In this document: piece after piece, positions 55,501 through 64,000 of the stretch | Position numbering within the stretch: the first letter of the stretch is position 1 | Layout of the letters: every line of letters begins with the position of its first letter | Assembly (NCBI RefSeq): GCF_040958095.1 | Contig: NC_091160.1 | Coordinates: 41,983,194 to 42,047,193 of the forward strand | Origin: Procambarus clarkii | Lineage: Eukaryota; Arthropoda; Malacostraca; Decapoda; Cambaridae | Direction: 5' to 3' | Length of the DNA stretch: 64,000 nt | Translations under genes and position numbers: made by a program | The notes under the pieces: model-generated | Told to the model about the DNA's origin: nothing | The model's database searches: none | What the model saw: only the letters and a program-made list of their open reading frames with translations

Positions 55501-58500
55501 ACTACTCTCAAAATGCCATCGAGCTTGCACGGGCCATTGCTCTGGAGAAGAAACTTGACATCAAGTATGAGGTTAGTGTTAGTGTACTGATGCTCTTGAA
55601 TGTACTATACTTGATCTGGAGTAATGATTATGTAAGAACTTTAACTGTATAGACAAAGTGATGTTACTGCACTGAGATACAGTGCTGTAGTTGGTTACTT
55701 CTTGATAGTAACTATACTTCTTAGCGCTAAATGCCAAACACTGCTGCTATTCAAGATCAAGCTCGATAAAGTCATCAGGGTAAATGGGGGAAGTTTTGAT
55801 GAGCCGCTGGTTTCCTGTCCTCATTGATGCCACTAGAAAATAGTGGCCCTCGGGTAAATTCAAGTCAATAATTAACACTCATGTTTTAGTGACACATTAA
55901 TGCATCGAGAGAAACAATTAGTTTGATGTTTCGAGGTAAAATTATTGCTTTATTGATCCAAAATATTCCCAAGTCACTTCATGAACTATTCATTATGTAT
56001 GTATTGTGATGATATAACTTGTGCATCTGATAATACTTATCTATTTTATTATTTACTTAAGATCATTTATTGCCAAACATTTTGATACCAGAACTAGGCA
56101 AAATAATGTTCCAGTCATGTTAAACATTGCAGATTTGTAAACTGAAAATTTATTTTTTTATTACGGTATTGCACTGCCTAGTCTGGTTTCTTTCAAATAT
56201 ATTGATTAAACATTATTCAAGTAAATTTTTGCTCTTTTTACATTTATCAATCATTTGCATGCCATAAATAATTATGCTATGTAAATATGTTGATAAGGTT
56301 CATTAGCTCAGCCAGCCAGCCGGCCAGCCGGCCCATCCTCCTGTTGTGGTAGTGCTTCTGGTGACCATGAGGACCATAGTATATATACTCTACTGACGTT
56401 CAATGCAATTAAAAAGTAGAAATCGGACATAATAAATTTGGACAGACCGGAAAAGATTTTCTATTTATGTTGCAAAGATAAACTAAACTAACCAAACCTA
56501 TCCTTCCTAGGCCTAATATAGTACATACGTGGGCTATACTAGGCTGAGGAATATTTATTCTGGAACATTTGTTTTAGAATATAATATCCTAATCAAAGAT
56601 CTTGTTTGTTTATAAATAGACCTACAAACTGAAAATTAATTCAGAGATCGACTTGAGAATGGTCCAGGACGGACCTGAAGCGTCGTCGTCCCTTCACCTT
56701 CTAGTGTGTGGTCTGGTCAACATACTGTAGCCACGTTATTGTGACTCCTCGCCTGCACATGAATTCAGAGTTCCCGCCTTATGAACATTCATGCATACGA
56801 ACGTTCTCCCAGGTCCCCATGTACACCCTTCATGCATAAAATTATTGTACTAACTCGCTGGAGCGTTCCTTTGAATTTCGTGGCAGTGCGTCAGAGCGGC
56901 AACCACATGGTGGTACAGTATTGTATGGGTGGTGGTGGTGGTGGTGTGTTTGTGTGTGTGTGTGGGGGGGGGGCTGGGTGTGTGTGTGTGATACACTCCC
57001 ACCAATCGGTGGGGTGGGGGCCCTGGGCTGTTGATAGGAGGGTGGGGAGGTGTTTACTCAGGCCAATTACAAAATGGCGGACCACCAATACAGTGCACAT
57101 GTATTTTCATTTATTTATTCATGTAACCTAAAACTTTGCTAACTGTTAAAGTACAGCTGGAAAAGATCATCAAGATAAATGAGGTAAACCTTCGACAAGC
57201 TGCCGGCTTCCACTAGTGTTAGGGGCTTCCAGGTGAACAGGTAAACTCAGGCAATTGTACCACTTCACTCTTCAAAAACAACTCACTTTGACAAGCACTA
57301 TAACTCCATCATTCAAGGTAAATAATGTTTTTTTTCTATATCATATGTCCCAAAAACATTGGTTTTGTGGCGAGTTTTGGTGGCCTGGGAATGTACCTCA
57401 CACTCATAGCATTGAGGCTGTGAAAATTCTCATCTGCGCTCCGAACAAATGCTTTACAAACGCAGTCTCAGAACGTAACTCGTTCATAATTGGGGAACTG
57501 TCAGTATATTGTATATAGCTTTTAATGAATTTATCTTATCAAAGCAACAATGTCTTGATGATGTATCACAGTTACATCCCTAAAAACAAATATTTAATGA
57601 ATTTTAATAAAAATTGCATTGTTTGATAGTGCAAATATCACCAGGCAACACAAAGGTAGATATTTTGTATTTTGGGATCTCCTCCACAAATTTAAATACT
57701 GTACTGTACATATTTACAGTAGGTTTATAAGAAAAACTTTGAATTTGAATTTTTTGGGAATATTGTGTACTCAGTCTTGAACAGAATTTATTCCTTTGGA
57801 ATGCCTGATTGGAACTAAACATTTTTCTTCCATTACAAAATAGGATGACTCTGGATGTATTATATATTTTTGTAAAATTTCCAGCCAAATCTGTACAGTA
57901 TTAACTTTTGAGGACCGTAACTCGTCAACATTAGCGTCATTGACTGTAAAGTATACCCAAATACGTACATTGAAAATCAAACATTAAACATAATGGAAGG
58001 CGCATTTTTGGAGAGGTTGCCATAGCTGTGATACTGCTAAGTCTTGGTTGAACACAACAGACCTCTTGGACCCCTCCATCACCCACATGGGAGCCCCCAC
58101 CCACTGGGAGCCCCCACCCACTGGGAGCTACCACCCACTGGGAGCCACCACCCACTGGGAGCCACCACCCACTGGGAGCCCCCACCCACTGGGAGCCCCC
58201 CCACCCACTGGGAGCCACCACCCACTGGGAGCCACCACCACAACTGGTTCACCTTGTGAGGCGAGGGAAGCCTTGGCATAATAGTGAACCAAGGCCAAGG
58301 ACAAAACAAGCATAGGTGCAACAAAACAAACAACTGCTCTAAAGAAACTAGGCACAGCCAGGTAAACAAGGAAAACAATTGTTGATGTAGGGTAAAGACA
58401 CTGTCACGTGCCCGACTGTTACAAGATAACATCCCAGGTCGTTCAGGGTTTTGGCTAGCCCGCGCCCCTCACTCTGGAGCCGCCCATACGAAACCCACAC

Positions 58501-59938
58501 GGAGAACAAGGGAACGGTACAGGAATGGGAACTTATCGGGGACCTGCCAGAATGGCATTTCATTACATGTTCAAAAACTTTTCTTTGAACCACCGGTTAC
58601 TCTGTCATGCCAGCCTGTTTATGTTTATTAGGAATTCATGTGAACTGGTGAGGAAACCACGAGGACACACACAGCCTCTTGAGTAATTCTATCAGTTTTT
58701 CCAAATTAAGTTTTTAGACATTTATGCCAACTGTTTTTCTGTGCATGTGTAATTAGATAATACAAATGGAGGAGGACATTAAATGAGTTGTATTTCTTCT
58801 TATTAGTTTGGATGTGAGTAAATGATCACTTTGAGTATAGCTATGAAAGGAATTATGTTTATAGTTATTTAATAATTAAAGACTATGTTGATAAGTTGTA
58901 ACTAATTTGTTTTTCCTCTCTCAAGCCAGTTGACTTACTGAGTGAAGGTGGAAAGAATCTGATCGCTAATATATATGATATCTGCCATGATAAGGGAACC
59001 TATGATGCCATATCCCTTTGCCCTGAAGAGCCTCAGAACAAAAGGTTATCTTACATCAAGGCCATTCACAGCATTACCAAGGAAAATGGGCTCTTTATCA
59101 TAACATCTTGCAACTGGACAAGTGAGGAACTGATAGGACATTTCAAAGGCTGTAAGTAACTATTCCATATTTTGTAATATATTTGTTATTTATTATGTAT
59201 TCATTCTCTTAGTTTTTGGGGACTGTTGCATGGACTAAACTATACTTAAAAATGTCTCATACAGGCTTTTTCAAGTTAGATAAGTTATGCTGTAAGAAGT
59301 TCAGTTGTCTTATAAATATAAGACAATTTTTAAAAGCTAATAAATTCTCATAGAAAAGAAGTATTTTTCTACAGGAAACAAGAACCCATTGTTGCTAAGG
59401 AGGAAGATGTGTATTATAATTTCTTTTGTGTCAGTTGAGTCATTAAATCTGCACAAATGTTTTAAGCAATATAAATAGAAAACTAGAGCACTGAATGTAT
59501 TCAGACACCACTGTCTGGATAGCCCTTCAGTAGCTAACATATACCTTGGCACCGAACCCTCGCAGAACACTGCCAGTCTGCCAGGCTTTGAACAACTCCG
59601 CACCCTAGATACAAATAATAAACCACTACAAGAACATCACAGTCTTGGTTAAGGAGGCAACTGAGTGGTACAGCTTTGAAATATTCATAAAATGGGGGGA
59701 TCCATTATAAGCTTTTCTGAGTGTATGGTTTACAGGATGGTTGTGTGTGTGTATATCACAACTACATACTGCAGCACTGCTTTTAGCATTTTAATGTTAA
59801 TATAATTTTAATACAAAAAAATTCTTTTATATTTCAGACTTCAGTGAAGTGCACACTATCCCAACTCCAACCTTCATGTTTGGAGGCAGAGTTGGTTCTC
59901 AGATAAGCTGTATTGTTTTCACAAAGGTCTCCAGGTAA
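52523..59938 (+). CDS. eef1akmt2: EEF1A lysine methyltransferase 2 (METTL10-like), five coding exons
   Basis: Join of 52,523-52,575, 54,171-54,354, 55,467-55,571, 58,926-59,151 and 59,838-59,938: 669 bp, 222 aa plus stop, in frame throughout with GT..AG introns. It is a seven-beta-strand SAM methyltransferase. Family marks: LGTKEYW (13-19), IWFGEES (39-45), SAM motif I DVGCGNG (67-73), GIDYS (89-93), DKGTYDAIS (136-144), SCNWT (175-179) and FGGRVGS (204-210). These are the conserved boxes of METTL10/EFM4 proteins, which methylate a lysine of translation factor eEF1A in the cytosol (Lys318 for the human enzyme, from the literature). The length is close to the vertebrate short form. The start is the only ATG before LGTKE, in a purine context (AAGATGA). 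No poly(A) signal is obvious right after the stop. The introns are full of repeats. Substrate is inferred by homology. Confidence 0.92.
52814..53026 (+). mobile_element. HP self-complementary retroposon, copy 3, in EEF1AKMT2 intron 1
   Basis: 213 bp: ATGACCAGACCACACACTAG ..CATTCTCAAGTCGATTGTAA, a longer loop with an extra AATCGACTTGAGAT piece, then the complementary arm to GGTCTGGTCAACATACTTTA ..CCACGTTATTATGACTCATC..GCCTGCA. TAAGCTAGGTTAG at 52,801-52,813 and 53,027-53,039 is a 13-bp target duplication. Confidence 0.85.
53027..53178. repeat. Interstitial telomere-like (TTAGG/CTAGG)n array
   Basis: About 30 pentamers of TTAGG and CTAGG, degrading to CCAGG at the right end. Arthropod telomeres are generally (TTAGG)n. 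It lies in intron 1, and the HP element inserted at its left edge. Confidence 0.85.
53270..53362 (+). mobile_element. LINE-F tail fragment
   Basis: GGAAGCTGCCGGCTTCCTGT..CCTCATTGAAGCCACTAGAG..GTGGCCTTCAGGTAAAT matches the 3' part of the LINE-F copy at 60,465-60,775. Confidence 0.7.
53418..53690 (+). mobile_element. SINE-3, full copy in intron 1
   Basis: GTCCCCGTGGTGTAGTGGTA head, GGGTTTGTATCCTGGCCGGG B-box position, AACAGTAAAATGGGTACCTG central domain, tail GCCTGAAATGCTACACGTGC, CTTGTACTATATATATA end. Older-looking than the 29,256 copy. Confidence 0.85.
53885..54085 (+). mobile_element. SINE-4 copy in intron 1
   Basis: GACAGAAATGGTTCAGCACA, TTTCCTTTCACCTAATGCCG, central domain CATAGCAGTAAATAGGTACC, TTAGGCAACTGTTGTGGGGT, TGCATCC, then TGACCTTGGAAGGAACCTCA..ATACTTGCC and CAGGCTGCCTGTTCCCCC. 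The head is lost. Confidence 0.8.
54171..54354 (+). CDS. eef1akmt2: EEF1AKMT2 coding exon 2
   Basis: Acceptor TATATTTCAG. Completes Tyr18 and encodes residues 19-79, including WDSTYDTEL, GDIWFGEES and SAM motif I (DVGCGNGAFL). Ends TGTTTG|GTAAGG in phase 0. Confidence 0.93.
54820..55150. repeat. Pyrimidine-rich tract in intron 2
   Basis: About 330 bp of mostly C/T on the plus strand (CCTCTCCTCTCTCCTTCCCT type), not a simple periodic repeat. No coding content. Confidence 0.75.
55467..55571 (+). CDS. eef1akmt2: EEF1AKMT2 coding exon 3
   Basis: Acceptor CTATTTCAG. 35 codons (residues 80-114), AAEGFTNLLGIDYSQNAIEL.. to DIKYE, covering SAM motif II (acidic D91). Donor GAG|GTTAGT, phase 0. Confidence 0.93.
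55755..55862 (+). mobile_element. LINE-F tail fragment in intron 3
   Basis: AAAGTCATCAGGGTAAATGG ..GGTTTCCTGTCCTCATTGAT..GCCACTAGAAAATAGTGGCC, CTCGGGTAAATTC. Confidence 0.7.
56647..56761 (+). mobile_element. HP retroposon, single-arm (5'-truncated) copy 4 in intron 3
   Basis: Starts in the loop (ATCGACTTGAGAATGGTCCA) and has only the right arm plus the end AGCCACGTTATTGTGACTCC..TCGCCTGCACATG. AATTCAGAG at 56,638-56,646 and 56,762-56,770 is a 9-bp target duplication. Confidence 0.85.
57155..57252 (+). mobile_element. LINE-F tail fragment in intron 3
   Basis: CTGGAAAAGATCATCAAGAT..AAATGAGG..CTTCGACAAGCTGCCGGCTT ..ACTAGTGTTAGGGGCTTCCA GGTGAACAGGTAAA. Begins at the same ORF-end point as the 55,755 copy. 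Confidence 0.7.
58085..58240. repeat. 18-bp minisatellite (CCACCCACTGGGAGCCAC) x9 in intron 3
   Basis: About nine copies with CCAC/CCCC and one GCTACC variant. One copy has an extra CCC near 58,197. Confidence 0.93.
58926..59151 (+). CDS. eef1akmt2: EEF1AKMT2 coding exon 4
   Basis: Acceptor CTCTCTCAAG|CCAGTTGAC; the next AG, four bases on, would break the frame. Residues 115-189 plus one base: VDLLSEGGKN, DICHDKGTYDAISL, LFIITSCNWTSEEL. Donor GCT|GTAAGT. Confidence 0.92.
59838..59938 (+). CDS. eef1akmt2: EEF1AKMT2 coding exon 5 (last)
   Basis: Acceptor ATATTTCAG. Completes Tyr190, then FSEVHTIPTPTFMFGGRVGS to VFTKVSR and TAA (59,936-59,938). Confidence 0.92.
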
Positions 59939-60464
59939 ATGTGCCAGCCATAATTTAGTAGATACTAGTTACTTTGCCTTAACACAAAGAAATGTTCAGG
60001 TAATACACTATAAAATGCTGTACCAGGTGCTGTCAACAATTGGTTACAAGACTACAGTATGCAAGACTGTACAGAGGAGAGTGTTTCATGAAAGCAAGAC
60101 GAGACACTACAGTGCAACCCTGATTCAGCGAACTGTACGGGACCATCCTTGATTCCTTGGAGTAATGGATACGTTGCAACTAGAGATGTTTTCAGGAGGC
60201 ATTTGTGAGACGTATTTTTAAGACAAGAAAAATACACTGCTTCACCTGTTTCTTTCTTCTACTGTTGCCTAAAACTATCATTAAAAATGTGATTGGAGCC
60301 ATAATGAGAGTTGCTGTTAGTGCTTTTAAAATTTCCCATACTTTATGGGCTAATATCACCGAGTGAAATGTTTATTTCCACCATATGCTGGATATCTACC
60401 ATGAGAACCTGTCTGTAGAGAGCCTTCACCTGCTTCTAGTTCATTTAATGGACTAGTTTACTGA

Positions 60465-60775
60465 ACAAGTTGAAGAATGTTGATCTGGACAATTTCTTCA
60501 GGTCAGATGCAACACAAACCTGGAGTAACGGGTTCAAGCTCAACAAGCCACAATGTTGGACTGAGAACAGCAGATGCTTTTTCACCCACAGGGTTATTAA
60601 TCTATGGAACCGCCTACCCGCCGAAGCCGTAAATGCCAAAACTGCTAAATTTCAAAATATACCTGGAAAAGATCATCAAGGCAAATGGGGGACCTTCGAC
60701 AAGCTGCCGATTTCCTGTCCTCGTCGAGGCCACTAGGGTTAGTGGCCCTCAGGTAAATCAGGGTAAATTTTCCAT
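60465..60775 (+). pseudogene. LINE-F: C-terminal ORF end and tail
   Basis: Frame 60,470 on reads VDLDNFFRSDATQTWSNGFK.. CFFTHRVINLWNRLPAEAVN AKTAKFQ, the C-terminus of a CR1/L2-like LINE. A frameshift near 60,650 restores YLEKIIKANGGP. The tail follows with GAGGCCACTAGGGTTAGTGG CCCTCAGGTAAAT. Confidence 0.75.
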
Positions 60776-60984
60776 TGCCCCAGCCTCAAAACTTCATTTT
60801 CAAAGGAAGAAGGGGCCATAATTAAGTGAATGAAATCTGCAGCAACTAGATATGAAAGCGAACCATAACATTTGGTTTTAATTTTTCTCATTGACTTTCT
60901 CAAAGCTCCAATTCTTCCTTACAATTTTGCTTCTTTCTACAAAAATGATTAAAAATGTGATTGGTGCCATATTAAGAGTTACAA

Positions 60985-61293
60985 TTCATACCCTAAACAA
61001 GGTGGACAAAGACAAACTATTTAGCACGGGTGGAACACGAACAAGGGGACAAAGGTGGAAACTTAGTACCCAGATGAGCCAGAGAACGTTAGAAAGAATT
61101 CTTTCAGTGTCAGAGTAGTTAACAAATGGAATGCATTAGGCAGTGATGTGGTGGAGGCTGACTCCATACACAGTTTCAAATGTAGATATGATAGAGCCCA
61201 GTAGGCTCAGGAATCTGTACACCAGTTGATTGACGGTTGAGAGGCGGGACCAAAGAGCCAGAGCTCAACCCCCGCAAGCACAACTAGGCGAGT
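60985..61293 (+). pseudogene. LINE-B 3' end
   Basis: NKVDKDKLFSTGGTRTRGQR WKLSTQMS, then frameshifted remnants of the FSVRVVNKWNALGSDVVEAD region, the TAG and the tail GGCGGGACCAAAGAGCC ..CAAGCACAACTAGGCGAG. Inserted in the Tigger-like remnant. Confidence 0.85.
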
Positions 61294-61800
61294 ACTTCCT
61301 ATGCTCTCTGGGCTAATTTCAATGAGCAAAATTTTAATGTCTAGCCTGTCATATAATGGCCAACTTTACCACCATGTGTTTGTTGCAATTGGAGATTCAC
61401 CAAAACAAGATTAATTGTATCAAGGTTCCACTGTAATTATACCACAACAAATGAGATAAGAAAGTAGGAGAATCCTATTTAAAATAATTGGGTTGTTAAA
61501 ATCAGTACACAACATAAGAGTTAATGTTTTCCAATTGGCACTTCAATAATGGTTTTATTACAATTGTTATTTATATTAGTTTTAACTACAAGCATTTTAA
61601 TGTGTTTATGATAGTTGGGAAAACTGTGAACTACTGTACAAGGAAAAATCATTATTGATTGCAAATTTACGAGACATAAAACTGTTCACAAGTGGATACA
61701 GTATTTTTAAAGCTGACCTTCAATTAAAATCTTGACCTTTAAGATTTGAAACTGAATTCAAAGTACATTATTATTATTGTGTATTATAGATGAATGTCTA
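61294..61800. other. Unassigned AT-rich sequence
   Basis: The first part belongs to the Tigger-like remnant above. Beyond 61,435 nothing is recognised. Confidence 0.5.
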
Positions 61801-62084
61801 TGCAAGGTGTACTAAAGTTGTTGTGTACTCAAATTACATAACATATAATACAAATTCCTAAAATTTGACTTTGGACCCATATCTGTGACCTGAAATCAGT
61901 ACATTACTAGTCATAGCCAAAATATATGGACACTTGATATTGCATTGACTTGTATAAGTCAATATACAGTAGTGAAAAAGCTACACCAATTAGCACTTTG
62001 GAATTTGGTCCAGTCAAATTTTAGGAATTTGTATTATGTTTTGTTATGTAATTTGAGTACATGACAACTTTAGTACACCTTGCA
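61801..62084. mobile_element. MITE with 77-bp terminal inverted repeats and TA duplication
   Basis: Ends TGCAAGGTGTACTAAAGTTG..; arms 61,801-61,877 and 62,007-62,084 are complementary with a few mismatches, and TA flanks both ends. TA targets and GGTGTAC-type ends fit a Tc1/mariner-derived non-autonomous element. No transposase. Confidence 0.85.
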
Positions 62085-63244
62085 TAGATATAGTTGTTGA
62101 TGTAGATTAATATAAATTGGGCCTTTGGCACAAGACAGTGAGCCTTGATGTTGGGTGCTCAGTATGTAATGCTGTGGACTCAACCACTAGTAACATGTGC
62201 TGTATTTTTCACAAATAAGTGTGTGAATACCAGACTGAAGGCAAGTCTGAGGTAAATAAATATAATAACTGAACATTGTTCGATTTGCTACTTATCAATT
62301 ACATATTAGCTTTTGTATATTATTTTGCATTTTCACTACTATATTAATATTGTTATTAAGTACTGTACAGTAATTATAATTATAAAAATAGTAATATTAC
62401 AGGTAATTTAGATATTGTGTAGAGATGATGGGTGTGAAGCTGTACAACTTGCCATAAGCCAAATAACTTGTTTATATGAGCAAGTTGGATGTGACTGACA
62501 CAGGATTTGATAGTTACAAAATAGTGACAGTATTAAAAATTACATAAAGGGCACGAAATTAAACAACAATATTGTACTGTAGTATGAATTGGTGTAGCAA
62601 ATAAAGTGTATACAATACAGTATGTAGTAAATTAGTAATGTAGATTTAAATGCATAGTACATTCCCAGTACTATATTTTATTTGAAAATAAGACGTGTGT
62701 AAATTATATTAGTGTTACCAGGGACTAACAGTGTACGCCGTCATGTGATGACGTAAGTAAATTATAAACCAGTAATAAAATTTGTATGGCACTCTTACCT
62801 TTTGAGCTGTCAATTAACATTACGTTCAACCCCAGTACAGTACCATAACTTATGGTCCAACCCATCAACACGTAACCATCCATAAACCTTATAGGCATCT
62901 TAAGATCCCACCGAGTGAGGCCTGAAATGTTCATACTTTTTTTTTTTACATTTTCTCAGTTTTGGATCACACATATTCTCTAATGAATTTGCTAGCATAT
63001 AGATGCAACATATGACAGTATCTTACTGTACTGTAGTAGATGCAACTATTTTCATACACTTGGATGGCTATCCTTTTTTCCTCCTATATTGACATAATTT
63101 TGCTTTCATATTTGGCTTGAGATTCTATTGAGGACAGGAACCTCTTTAGGCTTATGAAGTAATTATCAAAAGAAGGCACCAAGCCGGGAAGACTGTGTAG
63201 CACCGTCTGTGTTGCAATATATCCAAGAGGCACAATATCACTAC
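62085..63244. other. Unassigned AT-rich sequence
   Basis: No gene or named repeat recognised. Short T-run near 62,938. Confidence 0.5.
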
Positions 63245-64000
63245 AATATTACTCAAGATGCCAAAACAAGAACAAAGGGACATTGAGCGAGTGACATCAA
63301 AGGATGTCACTCAAAAGACACAAAGGTACTCTGGACTAATCAGAGATATTACAATCTCAGATACTACATACTCAGACCATAAGCTCATTGAAGTGCAAAC
63401 TAACCTCAATAATGGTAGTAGGTCCAAGAGAACCAACAAGCGAGAAAGGTCATTCAATCAATTCAATTTCAACAATAAGAGGATCGACTGGAAAAAATAA
63501 ATATAGACCTTGAAAACATTCAATGGGAGATGGTCTAAGCGACAAAACTCCCACACAGGGAGCTCAACTGACAGCTGAAGCTTACAAGGTCTGCTTGAAG
63601 CACGTGCCTGTGAGGAGGGGTAGAAAGGGGACCACTCTAGAAAGAGAACGCAGATGACTACAAGAGAAGGAAAAAAATCACAGAAATGCTTTAGCAGATA
63701 CGACTATCACAAGACAAGGAAAATAAATCTAAAGAGGGAAATCGACAAAATAGAGCAGATGCTGAAGTGATCATACAAGTCTGAGGAAATTAAATTGGAA
63801 CAAAAAAGCTATACAAGAGATAAAGAAAAATCCAAAATATTTTTTCACATATGCAAAATCAAAATCCTCCACCAGTATTGGACCTTGAATTACAACCGAA
63901 GGTGTGTACACAGAGGACAACAAAGAAATTAATGGAATTCTGAAAGGCCAATATGAGGCCATATTTAACACCCCCAATAAACATGAAAGTTGAAGATCCA
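63245..64000 (+). pseudogene. LINE endonuclease end and EN-RT linker, running off the window
   Basis: Frame 63,258 on contains DITISDTTYSDHKLIEVQTN, the C-terminal SDH motif of an apurinic-type LINE endonuclease. Downstream frames, broken by several stops and shifts, hold the usual linker: a basic R-K-K-I stretch near 63,660-63,680, then KNPKYFFTYAKSKSS-like (63,826-63,870) and QYEAIFNTP-like (63,949-63,975) blocks that precede RT. CR1-like, perhaps the 5' part of a LINE-A or LINE-B type. RT lies beyond 64,000. Confidence 0.75.

Larger units (their letters stand above)
60110..61433. mobile_element. pogo/Tigger-like DNA transposon remnants, interrupted by LINEs
   Basis: Left end CAGTGCAACCCTGATTC (after TA) and right end whose complement is CAGTGGAACCTTGATAC (before TA) form 17-bp terminal inverted repeats with TA at each side. 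Inside, ATTAAAAATGTGATTGG..GCCATA occurs twice (60,283 and 60,946), so either one element has an internal duplication or two copies lie in tandem. LINE-F (60,465-60,775) and LINE-B (60,985-61,293) interrupt it. No transposase frame. Confidence 0.45.

Noticed and set aside
58926-58929. Alternative acceptor four bases downstream in EEF1AKMT2 exon 4 (CCAG)
   Set aside because: It would shift the frame and lose VDLLSEGG and all later family motifs.

Overview
The window is animal nuclear DNA, most likely from a decapod crustacean and probably a freshwater crayfish. This rests on three things: (TTAGG)-type telomere-like repeats, spliced genes with GT..AG introns, and a dense load of tRNA-derived SINEs, 5'-truncated CR1/L2-like LINEs and GT/AC microsatellites of a kind I associate with crayfish genomes. 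The taxon is an inference. No bacterial operons, rRNA genes or CRISPR arrays are visible, and I found no convincing free-standing tRNA gene.

Layout. 1-36 kb is dominated by more than fifteen minisatellite arrays (unit lengths about 18-88 bp). Between and inside them lie LINE and SINE fragments and one intact LTR retrotransposon (19,773-26,845). That element is the most striking object here. Its two 874-bp LTRs look identical, it is flanked by a perfect GTGAG duplication, and one open frame of 1,640 codons encodes Gag, protease, INTEGRASE, then reverse transcriptase and RNase H. A Ty3/gypsy-type pol with integrase ahead of RT is the Gmr1-like arrangement. It landed inside a GGTGTGGTGAGGACACAC minisatellite whose two halves continue on either side. 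36-52 kb is AT-richer and holds nested SINE/LINE fossils, microsatellites and unassigned sequence. 52.5-60 kb holds the one cellular gene I can support, a five-exon methyltransferase gene (EEF1AKMT2/METTL10 type, 222 aa), whose introns carry SINEs, LINE tails, a telomere-like array and a hairpin retroposon. 60-64 kb holds DNA-transposon remnants, LINE pieces and, at the window edge, a LINE endonuclease/linker fragment.

Local repeat names used below: LINE-A (3' end with CTACACTTAGGTAATTAC), LINE-B (3' end with AGAGGCGGGACCAAAGAGCC), LINE-C (3' end with GCCCGAAACGCT), LINE-F (tail ending in GGCCACTAG..AGTGGCC); SINE-1 to SINE-5; HP, a self-complementary retroposon. SINE-1 shares its tail with LINE-B, and SINE-3 shares its tail with LINE-C. 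SINE-1, -2, -3 and -4 all share a central domain around AGCAGTAAATAGGTACC. This suggests a modular SINE superfamily mobilised by several resident LINEs. HP occurs four times, each copy with its own 8-13 bp target-site duplication.

Nearly all the long open frames over minisatellites are artefacts of stop-free repeat units and are not annotated as genes. All coordinates and similarities were read by eye, without alignment or database search.
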